From: JANOZM01 sp031429355
GTDB lineage: Bacteria > Pseudomonadota > Gammaproteobacteria > Burkholderiales > Burkholderiaceae_E
Direction: 5' to 3'
Assembly (NCBI GenBank): GCA_031429355.1
Contig: JANOZM010000016.1
Coordinates: forward strand, 434,001-498,000
Length of the DNA: 64,000 nt
The notes under the pieces were generated by a model that saw nothing but the letters and a program-made list of their open reading frames with translations, was not told the DNA's origin and searched no databases. Positions 34,419 through 43,668 of the stretch are shown piece after piece. The number at the start of each line of letters is the position of its first letter. Within the stretch, counting starts at the first letter, position 1. The position numbers and the translations under genes were made by a program.

Positions 34419-34823
34419 TTATTTTGACCGTGACGAGCCTTCATAATCGATCACGATGGAAGCCGGACCGAAAAGAGGAATTTTTTTCTCGTATTTAAAG
34501 GCCACTATCACTTCGCCGTTTTGTTTGGTGATATCTAGGTCGGTACCTTTAATCGACGAAATATCGTCTACCGCTCCGAATTGATCAAATTTTGCGCGAA
34601 TCGAGGCTGGGGTTTCTCCACCATCTTGAGCACTCTTTTTTACGGCGCGCTGAATCGCACTGTATTCAAGAACTGTTGGCACAACTTTCATACCGACGAT
34701 CGCAAAGAACACTACAACGGCAGCTACGATAAGGAAGCCAACAAAGCTTAAACCCTTTTGGGTTGATTGGCTGCCGGTTCGAGTGGTTGTGGCGGTGCAG
34801 AAAGCTTGAATTTTCGACGACAT
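34419..34823 (-). CDS. DUF4845 membrane protein
   Basis: A 134-residue protein with one membrane segment (about 25-46, GLSFVGFLIVAAVVVFFAIVG) that resembles a pilin-like N-terminal helix, followed by a small soluble domain. It sits between lepB and rnc, the standard place of DUF4845 proteins in betaproteobacteria. The function is unknown. Confidence 0.85.
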   Translation of the reverse strand: MSSKIQAFCTATTTRTGSQSTQKGLSFVGFLIVAAVVVFFAIVGMKVVPTVLEYSAIQRAVKKSAQDGGETPASIRAKFDQFGAVDDISSIKGTDLDITKQNGEVIVAFKYEKKIPLFGPASIVIDYEGSSRSK

Positions 34824-34838
34824 AAACCTAATCTTTAT

Positions 34839-35738
34839 TTAGTTAAAACTACCGATGCGGCTCATATTGCCAAAATTCATCCAAATGAAGAATGCCCGCC
34901 CCACAATGTTCTCTTCTGGTACAAACCCCCAAAACCGGCTGTCTGCACTGTTATCTCGGTTGTCGCCCATCATAAAGTAGTGACCTTCAGGTACTTTACA
35001 ACTTAGCTTTTCAACAGTAAAACGACAGTTTTCAGGTTTGATGAAATCCGCTTGAGGAGAGATTTGAGACCTTTTATTCAAATCAGTCAATACCTTATGA
35101 TCGTTTTTTCCCAAAGACTCTGAATATTGGCTATATCTCTGTAGCTTTTCTGACTCGACAAAAACACCGTCGGGCTTAAAACCTGTTAGTTGGCCATTTA
35201 CGCTAAGTCTTTGATCAGAAAACTCGATCGTATCGCCAGGAATTCCAACGACGCGTTTAATATAATCTTGCGCTGGATTGGGTGGATAACGAAAAACCAT
35301 CACGTCACCACGCTGGGGTGACCCAACGTTTATTATCTTTTGGTTCACAATCGGCAAACGCACGCCGTAGTTAAATTTGTTGACCAAAATTAGGTCATCC
35401 ACATGCAACGTCGGCAGCATAGAACCGCTGGGAATCTTAAAAGGTTCGTACAAAAACGAACGCAAAAAGAACACCACTAAGATAACGGGAAAGAACCCCG
35501 CAGTGTACTCAAGCCACAAAGGCTGGCGCGTTACATCGGCCCGAATTTGTTCTCGCTGATGCGCTAAAGCGTCGGGGGCAACCGCAATATCACCGCGTTC
35601 GATTTTTTGATCGAACTGGTTCACGGCCGCCTCGGCTTGGCGACGCCGCTTGGGCGCAAGATAAATTTTATCTATTAACCAGGGCACACCCAAAATAATC
35701 GATCCAACAAAAAGGATCGCTGCAAAATTCAGATTCAT
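34839..35738 (-). CDS. lepB: Signal peptidase I
   Basis: Cleaves Sec signal peptides at the periplasmic face. The protein has two N-terminal membrane segments (about 3-25 and 79-96), the nucleophile S106 in PSGSMLPTL, the general base K161 in DYIKRVVGIPGD, and the GDNRDNSADSRFWG box. Length 299. It is 5 bases downstream of lepA, as in E. coli lepA-lepB. Confidence 0.97.
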   Translation of the reverse strand: MNLNFAAILFVGSIILGVPWLIDKIYLAPKRRRQAEAAVNQFDQKIERGDIAVAPDALAHQREQIRADVTRQPLWLEYTAGFFPVILVVFFLRSFLYEPFKIPSGSMLPTLHVDDLILVNKFNYGVRLPIVNQKIINVGSPQRGDVMVFRYPPNPAQDYIKRVVGIPGDTIEFSDQRLSVNGQLTGFKPDGVFVESEKLQRYSQYSESLGKNDHKVLTDLNKRSQISPQADFIKPENCRFTVEKLSCKVPEGHYFMMGDNRDNSADSRFWGFVPEENIVGRAFFIWMNFGNMSRIGSFN

Positions 35739-35743
35739 TTTTT

Positions 35744-37534
35744 CTATCCATCCACTTGCAAAACAGCCAAGAACGCTTCTTGAGGGATCTCGACCGAGCC
35801 CACCTGCTTCATGCGTTTTTTACCGGCTTTTTGTTTTTCTAACAACTTGCGCTTACGTGAAATATCGCCACCGTAGCACTTAGCTAAAACGTTTTTACGA
35901 AGCGCTTTAATGTTCTCGCGCGCGACCACATTGGTGCCAATTGTGGCTTGAATTGCTACGTCGTACATTTGGCGCGGAATGAGCTCACGCATTTTTGCAG
36001 CAATCGCGCGACCACGATGAATCGCATTCGAGCGGTGCACGATTAAACTGAGCGCATCAACTGGTTCTTGGTTAACGAGTAAATCAAGCTTAATAACGTC
36101 TGCAGCCCGATACTCTTTAAACTCGTAATCCATCGAGCCATAGCCCTTGGTATTGGATTTTAATTTGTCAAAAAAATCCATCACGATTTCGTTCATCGGC
36201 AGATCGTAACTTAAGTGAGCTTGTTTGCCGTGGTATGCCAAATTCGTCTGTATGCCACGCTTGTTGTTGCACAAAGTCATGACCGTACCAACATAATCAA
36301 GCGGCACAAAAATCGTCACCGAAACAACTGGTTCACGAATTTCTTCAATTTTGTCTAACGCGGGCAATTTAGAGGGATTTTCGATCATGACGATTGTGCC
36401 ATCACGCAGCAAAATTTCGTAAACAACGGTTGGCGCAGTCGTAATAAGATCCATGTCGTATTCGCGCTCTAAGCGCTCTTGCACAATATCCATGTGCAAC
36501 AACCCTAAGAAGCCACAACGAAACCCAAAACCCAATGCCGCCGAAACCTCGGGTTCGAACTGCAACGACGAATCGTTTAGCTGAAGTTTTTCTAGGGCAT
36601 CCCGCAAATTTTCGTACTGATTGGCTTCAATTGGATACAGGCCAGCAAACACCGACGGTTTGATTTCTTTAAAGCCGGCTAAAGCAACCGTAGCGCCATT
36701 TTTTTCGTGGGTGATTGTATCGCCAACACGTGCTGACTTTAACTCTTTAATGCCAGCAATAACAAAACCTACCGCGCCTGCAGATAGCATTTCGCGTTGC
36801 ACCGATTTAGGCGTAAACACACCTACTTGTTCGCACAAGTTAAGCGAATTAGTAGCCATCATCCGGATGCGATCGCGTGGCTTTAAAACGCCGTTAACAA
36901 CGCGGACCAACATGACAACACCAACGTAGTTATCAAACCAAGAGTCGATAATTAAAGCTTGCAATGGGGCCGTAGGATCACCTTTTGGGGGCGGAACACG
37001 CTTGATAACGGTTTCTAAAATTTCATCAATGCCCATGCCGGTTTTGGCACTAGCGCGGATAGCATCAGAAGCATCAATGCCAATAACGTCTTCTATTTCG
37101 GCCGCCGCGGCCTCTGGATCGGCCGAGGCCAAATCCATCTTGTTCAGTACCGGAATTACTTCAACATTGAGGTCCATTGCGGTGTAGCAATTGGCAACGG
37201 TTTGTGCCTCGACGCCTTGCGAAGCATCGACAACTAAAAGTGCACCTTCGCACGCCGACAAAGAGCGGCTGACTTCGTACGAAAAATCGACGTGCCCAGG
37301 GGTGTCGATTAAGTTTAAATCGTATATTTGGCCATCTTGCGCTTTGTACTTTAAAGCGGCTGTTTGCGCTTTGATGGTGATGCCACGCTCTTTTTCCAAA
37401 TCCATGGAATCGAGCACTTGAGCCTGCATTTCACGCTCAGCGAGACCACCACAACGTTGAATGAGACGGTCCGCCAAGGTAGATTTACCGTGGTCGATAT
37501 GGGCAATAATTGAGAAATTACGGATGTGCTGCAT
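35744..37534 (-). CDS. lepA: Elongation factor 4
   Basis: Ribosome-associated GTPase that can back-translocate ribosomes. G motifs are AHIDHGKST, DTPGHVDF and NKMD, and the LepA-specific C-terminal domain ends KKRMKQVGSVEIPQEAFLAVL. The 596-residue length is standard. A terminator in front of it separates it from mucD. Confidence 0.98.
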   Translation of the reverse strand: MQHIRNFSIIAHIDHGKSTLADRLIQRCGGLAEREMQAQVLDSMDLEKERGITIKAQTAALKYKAQDGQIYDLNLIDTPGHVDFSYEVSRSLSACEGALLVVDASQGVEAQTVANCYTAMDLNVEVIPVLNKMDLASADPEAAAAEIEDVIGIDASDAIRASAKTGMGIDEILETVIKRVPPPKGDPTAPLQALIIDSWFDNYVGVVMLVRVVNGVLKPRDRIRMMATNSLNLCEQVGVFTPKSVQREMLSAGAVGFVIAGIKELKSARVGDTITHEKNGATVALAGFKEIKPSVFAGLYPIEANQYENLRDALEKLQLNDSSLQFEPEVSAALGFGFRCGFLGLLHMDIVQERLEREYDMDLITTAPTVVYEILLRDGTIVMIENPSKLPALDKIEEIREPVVSVTIFVPLDYVGTVMTLCNNKRGIQTNLAYHGKQAHLSYDLPMNEIVMDFFDKLKSNTKGYGSMDYEFKEYRAADVIKLDLLVNQEPVDALSLIVHRSNAIHRGRAIAAKMRELIPRQMYDVAIQATIGTNVVARENIKALRKNVLAKCYGGDISRKRKLLEKQKAGKKRMKQVGSVEIPQEAFLAVLQVDG

Positions 37535-37544
37535 AGGCTTCTAA

Positions 37545-37570
37545 AAATACAAACGCGCCTTGAAGGCGCG
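37545..37570 (-). terminator. Terminator between mucD and lepA
   Basis: The stem CGCGCCT-TGA-AGGCGCG at 37554-37570, read on the minus strand, is followed by TTTGTATTTTT. It ends the mucD transcript. Confidence 0.8.
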
Positions 37571-37677
37571 CCCGAAATGTTACAAAAGGTTGAAAGTCAA
37601 CCGGCAATTCAAAATGTATGGGCGTAACCCTTGAGTTTAGCCCATGCACTACCCGTCTTGGTCTTTAATTGTTTAGC

Positions 37678-39090
37678 TTATTTCGACGCAGCTGGTCGCA
37701 GAACGATGTAAGTTGTGTTGCCTTGGCGCCAGACTAAAAAGGCAACCGGCCTAGTTTTATCCAATTTTGCCGCTTCTTCGTTCATTTGCCCGACCGAAGT
37801 CATGTCCACTTGATTTAGGGTCAAAATAACGTCACCGCGCTTTAAACCCGCTCTTCCAGCCGGGCTATTTTCGGACACGTCGTCAATCATTACGCCAAAT
37901 GGCAAACGGGTTTGCTGTTTACGTGCATCGTTTAGATCGGAAACCGTAAATCCAAACATTGCCACCGCCGCACTAGCAATTGAAGGCACAGGCTTTTCGC
38001 TACGCCCCGGAACAGCGGCTGTGCGAGTTGGTGGCTCAAGTTCGATAACTGTGGCTTGAATATCCTTGGCCTTGCCGCCTTGCCAAACTTGAACTGTAAC
38101 CTTAGTGCCAGGCTTGATGGCACCGACCATGCGGGGCAATTCGTTCCAACGATCAATTATTCGGTTTTCAAACTTCAAAATAACGTCACCGCTACGAATA
38201 CCGGCTTTTTCTGCAGGACTATTTGGCTCGACAGAAGTTACCGCAGCGCCGCTAGCTTTTGGTAAGCGCAAGGCTTCTGCAACTTCTTTGGATACTTCAC
38301 CCAAAGTAATGCCCAAACGGCCCCGTACAACACGGCCAACCGAACGTAAAGAATCGGAAACACGAATGGCTTCATCAATTGGGATTGCTAACGAAATCCC
38401 TTGAAAACCACCCGACGGAGCCAAAATCCGCGAATTGATGCCGACTACTTCACCACGCGTATTGAGCAGTGGGCCGCCAGAATTACCAACGTTTACAGCC
38501 GCATCAGTTTGAATAAATTGTAAAAAATCGCCAATTTCGCGGTTTTTGGCAGAAACAATCCCGGCGGTTACGGTTTGGTCTAAACCAAAGGGCGAGCCGA
38601 TGGCCATTACCCATTCACCGACACGTAGTTTGTCGACGTCACCCGCTCTTAAAAACGGCAAACCAGCGGCTTCGATTTTTACCAAAGCAACGTCAGTTCT
38701 TTCATCGGACCCAATTAACTTGCCTTTAAATTCGCGTTTATCCGACAGCACTACTAAAATTTCGTCGGCTTTGCTCACTACGTGGTGGTTGGTTAACAAG
38801 TAACCGTCAGCGCTGATGATAAAACCAGAGCCACTGCCAACAGGAATAGCTTCGTCTTCGCCTTGGGGTTGTGGCCTGCCGCGCAGCGGCATTGGCAAAC
38901 GTGCGCCTCCTTGTTTACTAGAAACCGTAATACCCACAACCGCCGGCGCAGCGCGCTCGACCAAATCGGCAAAATCCAACATACCAGCGCGCGCTTGCGC
39001 TTGCACCGGCTGGGGGGCAGTTAAGGAAAAAGCCGAAGCACCAATTAGGGCTAGACTTAAAATTGATTGAGAAAGTTGCTTAAACAACAT
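37678..39090 (-). CDS. mucD: Periplasmic serine protease, Do/MucD family
   Basis: Envelope quality-control protease. It has a signal peptide ending VQA-QA at about residue 32, the triad H103 (LTNHHVV), D133 (RTDVALVK) and S204 (GNSGGPLLN), and two PDZ domains (about 265-350 and 380-465). Length 470. In many Burkholderiales this gene is preceded by rpoE-rseA-rseB; here the 161-base upstream gap borders fabF directly. The gap contains a perfect ACCCATG / CATGGGT dyad at 39163-39184. Confidence 0.95.
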   Translation of the reverse strand: MLFKQLSQSILSLALIGASAFSLTAPQPVQAQARAGMLDFADLVERAAPAVVGITVSSKQGGARLPMPLRGRPQPQGEDEAIPVGSGSGFIISADGYLLTNHHVVSKADEILVVLSDKREFKGKLIGSDERTDVALVKIEAAGLPFLRAGDVDKLRVGEWVMAIGSPFGLDQTVTAGIVSAKNREIGDFLQFIQTDAAVNVGNSGGPLLNTRGEVVGINSRILAPSGGFQGISLAIPIDEAIRVSDSLRSVGRVVRGRLGITLGEVSKEVAEALRLPKASGAAVTSVEPNSPAEKAGIRSGDVILKFENRIIDRWNELPRMVGAIKPGTKVTVQVWQGGKAKDIQATVIELEPPTRTAAVPGRSEKPVPSIASAAVAMFGFTVSDLNDARKQQTRLPFGVMIDDVSENSPAGRAGLKRGDVILTLNQVDMTSVGQMNEEAAKLDKTRPVAFLVWRQGNTTYIVLRPAASK

Positions 39091-39251
39091 AGTTCTTTAG
39101 CCTAGGGACAAAGGATTAATGGGGTTAAAAAATGCAAAACCAAATAGTTGCAACGGATTACCACCCATGAAGTTTTACATGGGTTCGTAGCGTAGGACGA
39201 GCCAGACTAACAAAACGTCAGTTTTCAATCTACTTCCGGTAGCCTGAGCGG

Positions 39252-40484
39252 TTAAATCCGCTTAATTACTACCGACCCGTTAGTTCCGCCGAAGCCAAAT
39301 GAATTTGAGAACGCCGCGTTGATTTTCAAGTCCCTTGCGCTATTAGCGCAGTAATCTAAATCACATTCGGGGTCTTGATTGAAGATATTGATGGTCGGGG
39401 GTGAAATTTGATGGTGAACCGCTAAAGCCGTAATCACCGTTTCAATGCCGCCCGCAGCACCCAATAAGTGCCCAGTCATAGACTTGGTCGAATTAATGAC
39501 TGTTTTGTAGGCGTGATCACCAAGCGCCAATTTAATAGCGTCGGTTTCGTTTTTATCACCTAGCGGCGTCGAGGTGCCATGAGCGTTTACGTACTGAATA
39601 TCCTGCGGATTTAGCCCAGCTGATCGCAGCGCATTTTGCATGCCACGCTTCGGCCCGTCTTTGTCGGGTGCAGTCATGTGATGCGCATCAGCACTCATAC
39701 CGTAACCGGCTAATTCTGCGTAAATTCTTGCGCCACGTGCTTTGGCGCGTTCGTATTCTTCTAGCACTACGACCCCAGCGCCCTCGCCTAATACAAAACC
39801 GTCGCGATCCTTGTCCCAAGGTCGGCTGGCAGTGGCGGGGTCATCATTGCGAGTTGATAGTGCTTTCATCGCGGCAAAGCCACCAACACCCATAGGGGAA
39901 ATGGTTGCCTCGGCACCACCCGCAACCATTACATCGGCATCGCCATATTCGATTAAGCGGCCTGCATCGCCAATCGAATGTAGGCCAGTTGTGCAAGCAC
40001 TAACGATGGCGTAGTTTGGCCCTTTAAGCCCGTACATGATCGAGACATGGCCCGAGATCATGTTGATGATTGAGCCGGGTACAAAAAACGGTGAGATGCG
40101 TCGTGGCCCGCGCTCTAAGTAATCTTTGTGATTATTTTCAATCATTGGCAGACCACCAATGCCTGAACCAATAACTACGCCTATTCGCTCTAGATCTTCT
40201 TTATCCAACTCTAAACCGCTATCGCGAATGGCTTGAATTGCCGCTGCAATACCGAAGTGAATAAAGGTATCCATATGCCGTGCTTCTTTGGCTGACAAAT
40301 AGTCTTCGACATTAAAGCCTTTGACTTCGCCAGACACTTGGCAATTGAACGCCGAAGCGTCGAATCTTGTCGTTTTTGCAATCCCGGTTTTACCTGCAAC
40401 CAGATTCGACCAGCACTCTTGAACGGTCAGACCGACTGGGGCTAACATGCCCAATCCGGTAATGACGACTCGACGTTTTGTCAT
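39252..40484 (-). CDS. fabF: 3-Oxoacyl-ACP synthase II
   Basis: Chain-elongating condensing enzyme of fatty acid synthesis. The catalytic Cys is C164 (VSACTTGLHS), the histidines lie in NAHGTSTPLGD and KSMTGHLLGAAGG. The 410-residue length is standard. It follows acpP by 29 bases. Confidence 0.98.
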   Translation of the reverse strand: MTKRRVVITGLGMLAPVGLTVQECWSNLVAGKTGIAKTTRFDASAFNCQVSGEVKGFNVEDYLSAKEARHMDTFIHFGIAAAIQAIRDSGLELDKEDLERIGVVIGSGIGGLPMIENNHKDYLERGPRRISPFFVPGSIINMISGHVSIMYGLKGPNYAIVSACTTGLHSIGDAGRLIEYGDADVMVAGGAEATISPMGVGGFAAMKALSTRNDDPATASRPWDKDRDGFVLGEGAGVVVLEEYERAKARGARIYAELAGYGMSADAHHMTAPDKDGPKRGMQNALRSAGLNPQDIQYVNAHGTSTPLGDKNETDAIKLALGDHAYKTVINSTKSMTGHLLGAAGGIETVITALAVHHQISPPTINIFNQDPECDLDYCANSARDLKINAAFSNSFGFGGTNGSVVIKRI

Positions 40485-40513
40485 TCGCTTGCAGCTCCTA
40501 AATAAAACTTAAA

Positions 40514-40753
40514 TTAAGCCTTAGGGTGATTCGTAACGTAATCAATTGCTAACTGAACTGTAGTAATTTTTTCGGCTTCTTCATCAGGAATTTCGGTTCC
40601 AAATGCATCTTCTAAAGCCATTACTAATTCAACGGTGTCCAACGAATCAGCGCCTAGATCGTCTGTAAAGGAAGACTCGTTTTTGATGTCCTCTTCTTTA
40701 ACGCCTAATTGTTCGGCTACGATCTTTTTTACGCGTTCTTCGATGTTTTCCAT
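40514..40753 (-). CDS. acpP: Acyl carrier protein
   Basis: The 79-residue carrier of fatty acid synthesis. The phosphopantetheine site is S37 in LGADSLDTVELVMALE. It is strongly acidic, as expected. A 120-base gap before it, with an AT-rich stretch, probably holds its own promoter. Confidence 0.99.
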   Translation of the reverse strand: MENIEERVKKIVAEQLGVKEEDIKNESSFTDDLGADSLDTVELVMALEDAFGTEIPDEEAEKITTVQLAIDYVTNHPKA

Positions 40754-40873
40754 GCGGGTTCTCCAAAAATGAAAATATTACTACTTAGTGTTTTTTATAC
40801 TTTGACTGCATTTTTGCTGCAAATTCTTTAGCTCAATTTGGTTTCAAATCAACCTCAAAGCGGCGCAATTGTA

Positions 40874-41629
40874 TCAGCCCGCCATGTACATACCACCATT
40901 AACGTGCAAGGTTACCCCGGTTACATATGCCGCACCGGGCCCGGCCAAAAAGCCAACCGCCGCTGCAATATCTTCGGGGGCTCCAAAACGGCCCAGTGCA
41001 ATTTGATTTTTTAGGGTAGATACCTGTTCTTCTGGCAGGCTACGGGTCATATCGGTATCAATGAACCCAGGCGCAACGCAATTGACAGTAATGTTGCGGC
41101 TACCGAGTTCTCTCGCCAACGCCCGCGTCATCCCGGCAACGCCTGCTTTGGCAGCCGCATAGTTGGCCTGCCCGGCATTGCCCATAGCACCAACGACCGA
41201 AGTAATGTTGATAATTCGCCCATGACGGGCTTTCATCATCGGCCGCATTACTAAGCGCGATAGGCGAAAAACAGCCGTTAAGTTGGTGTCGATAACTGCA
41301 GACCAATCGTCATCTTTCATTCGCATGGCTAGCTGATCACGCGTAATGCCCGCGTTATTAACCAACACGCCAAGACCGCCACGTTCTTTTAAAAGCCGCT
41401 CGATTAACGCCTCCGCCATAGCGGCATCGTTTACCTGCAAAACAGCGCCCTCACCAGCTACACCTGCTTCTTGCAAATAACTAGCAATTGAATCGGCACC
41501 TTGTTGCGATGTAGCGGTGCCAATAACATAAGCACCTTCGCGAGCTAGGTTTAAAGCAATGGCTTGCCCAATACCTCGGCTTGCCCCAGTTACTAATGCG
41601 GTTTGACCTTCTAATGCTTTGCTGGACAT
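40874..41629 (-). CDS. fabG: 3-Oxoacyl-ACP reductase
   Basis: NADPH-dependent SDR of fatty acid synthesis. TGASRGIG binds the cofactor, NNAG, the Ser of NITSVVG and the YxxxK pair in NYAAAKAG are present. Length 251. Confidence 0.98.
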   Translation of the reverse strand: MSSKALEGQTALVTGASRGIGQAIALNLAREGAYVIGTATSQQGADSIASYLQEAGVAGEGAVLQVNDAAMAEALIERLLKERGGLGVLVNNAGITRDQLAMRMKDDDWSAVIDTNLTAVFRLSRLVMRPMMKARHGRIINITSVVGAMGNAGQANYAAAKAGVAGMTRALARELGSRNITVNCVAPGFIDTDMTRSLPEEQVSTLKNQIALGRFGAPEDIAAAVGFLAGPGAAYVTGVTLHVNGGMYMAG

Positions 41630-41652
41630 AGATTATTTATTTTTTATTTGAA

Positions 41653-42594
41653 TTAGTGAACTGCTGCCAACGCAGCTTGCAAACTGGCTCGATCAAATAC
41701 AGCATGGGCCGTGATATCCGGCGCAATACGTTTGATCAAACCCGACAACACTTTACCCGGCCCAAATTCAATAACTGTATCAATTTTCAATGCTGAAAAA
41801 TGCTGAATTGTTTCGACCCAACGTACTGGGTGAAAAGCTTGGCGCACAAGGGCATCAACAATTTGCTCGGCTTGGTTAACGGCCATTACATCGACATTAT
41901 TTACAACCGGAATTTGCGGCGCGTTTAAAGTCAGTTTTGCTAAAGCCTCACCCAATACAACACCCGCAGGTTTTAACAAGCTGGAATGAAACGGGGCCGA
42001 CACGGGCAAAGGTAAAGCGCGCTTTGCACCAAGCGCTTTTGCCGCTTCGCAAGCCGCCGCAACCGCTTTGGTTGTTCCGGCAATAACGACTTGTGCCGGC
42101 GCATTAAAATTGACCGCTTCAACTACTTCGGCAGTTTGGGTGGCCGCTTGCTGACAGGCTTGCAAAACTTGTTCATCACTTAGACCCAAAATTGCCGCCA
42201 TTGCACCAGTACCTACGGGTACCGCTGATTGCATAGCTTGGGCGCGAACCCGCACTAGGCGTAAGGCATCGGGCAATGCAAAAACGCCAGCCGCAGTTAG
42301 CGCCGAATATTCGCCCAAACTATGTCCGGCCATTACTTGCGCTGTTGGCCCCCCCGAATTTTGCCAAGCTTGCCATGCCACTACAGCCGCCAAAAGCATG
42401 GCCGGTTGAGTGTTAACGGTTAAATTTAATTGCTCGGCTGGGCCTTGGGCAATCAATTGGGACAAAGGTTCGCTTAACGCGGCATCGGCCGCGACAATAA
42501 CATTAGCCAGCGCAGCATCTTGCGCAAAATCATTCAACATGCCAACGGTTTGCGAGCCTTGGCCGGGAAATACAAAAGCAATTTTCTTTGACAA
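41653..42594 (-). CDS. fabD: Malonyl-CoA-ACP transacylase
   Basis: Charges ACP with malonate. VFPGQGSQ is near the start, the nucleophile is in GHSLGEYSA, and the histidine in APFHSSLL. The start is probably a TTG at 42594 (protein begins LSKKIAFVFPGQG, GGGG six bases upstream); a second TTG at 42606 would add four residues. No ATG is available. Confidence 0.95.
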   Translation of the reverse strand: MSKKIAFVFPGQGSQTVGMLNDFAQDAALANVIVAADAALSEPLSQLIAQGPAEQLNLTVNTQPAMLLAAVVAWQAWQNSGGPTAQVMAGHSLGEYSALTAAGVFALPDALRLVRVRAQAMQSAVPVGTGAMAAILGLSDEQVLQACQQAATQTAEVVEAVNFNAPAQVVIAGTTKAVAAACEAAKALGAKRALPLPVSAPFHSSLLKPAGVVLGEALAKLTLNAPQIPVVNNVDVMAVNQAEQIVDALVRQAFHPVRWVETIQHFSALKIDTVIEFGPGKVLSGLIKRIAPDITAHAVFDRASLQAALAAVH

Positions 42595-42630
42595 CCTACA
42601 CCCCAATGCGCTAAAAACTGTTTGCCGAAA

Positions 42631-43644
42631 TTAAAACTTAATTAAAGCGGCACCCCAAGTAAACCCACCGCCCACACCTTCAACTAAAACATGATGACCC
42701 GCTTTAATGCGTCCATCTTGAACTGCAGCGTCAATCGCCATGGGGATTGACGCGGCCGACGTATTGGCGTGATGATTCACAGTAACAACGACTTTTTCTG
42801 GCGTAACACCTAGTTTTTTTCCAGTGGCGTTAATAATTCTCACATTGGCTTGATGCGGAATTAACCAATCGACGGCTTGAATATCGACACCCGCTTTTTC
42901 GCACACTTCAAGCGCGACCGACTCTAAAACATTGATCGCTAATTTAAACACCGCCTGCCCATCCATAGTTAAAAATGGATGGCCCGAAATTTGACCGTTG
43001 CTAATTGTTCCAGCAGTGCACAAAATATCGCTGTAGCTGCCGTTGGCATGAATGGCCGTTGATAAAATGCCGGGCTGCGAATCGGCTTTTAAAACCACAG
43101 CGCCAGCACCGTCACCAAACAAAACGCAAGTGCCTCGGTCGTTAAAATCTAAAATTCGAGAAAAAGTTTCGGCACCAATAACAACGGCGCATTGCGCTGT
43201 TCCGGCCTGAATCATCGCATCAGCGACAGCCAAGGCGTAAGCAAATCCAGCACATACCGCTTGTACATCAAACGCGGCACCACCGGGGCATCCTAATTGG
43301 TGTTGCACTAGGCAAGCGGTACTAGGAAAAATCATGTCTGGCGTAGAAGTAGCGACGATAATTAAGTCGACTTCCTTTGCCGATAGGCCAGCAGCGGCTA
43401 GTGCTTTGCGTGCGGCTTCGCTAGCCAATTGGCTTGTCGTAACATCGGCATCAGCAAAATAACGTTGCTCGATTCCGGTGCGGGCAATAATCCACTCGCT
43501 AGAAGTTTCTACACCGTTTTTAGCGAGCCGAACCGACAATTCATCATTGCTAATGGCTGGGCCGGGCAAACATTTGCCAGTTCCTACCACCCGCGAATAG
43601 CGGCGGGTTAACGACTTGGAGTTACTGCTATCAGTTGCTGTCAA
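42631..43644 (-). CDS. fabH: 3-Oxoacyl-ACP synthase III
   Basis: First condensing enzyme of fatty acid synthesis. The Cys-His-Asn triad is C131 (QAVCAGFAYAL), LIPHQANVRI and VNHHANTSAASIP. There is a short N-terminal extension of about 15 residues (Ser/Thr-rich) before RYSRVVGTG. Length 337. Confidence 0.97.
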   Translation of the reverse strand: MTATDSSNSKSLTRRYSRVVGTGKCLPGPAISNDELSVRLAKNGVETSSEWIIARTGIEQRYFADADVTTSQLASEAARKALAAAGLSAKEVDLIIVATSTPDMIFPSTACLVQHQLGCPGGAAFDVQAVCAGFAYALAVADAMIQAGTAQCAVVIGAETFSRILDFNDRGTCVLFGDGAGAVVLKADSQPGILSTAIHANGSYSDILCTAGTISNGQISGHPFLTMDGQAVFKLAINVLESVALEVCEKAGVDIQAVDWLIPHQANVRIINATGKKLGVTPEKVVVTVNHHANTSAASIPMAIDAAVQDGRIKAGHHVLVEGVGGGFTWGAALIKF

Positions 43645-43668
43645 AGGGCCTGATCCGACAAAAATTAT

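Noticed and set aside
39163..39184. ACCCATG / CATGGGT dyad between mucD and fabF as a fabF terminator
   Set aside because: No T-run follows on the minus strand, so it does not look like an intrinsic terminator; an operator role is possible but unsupported.
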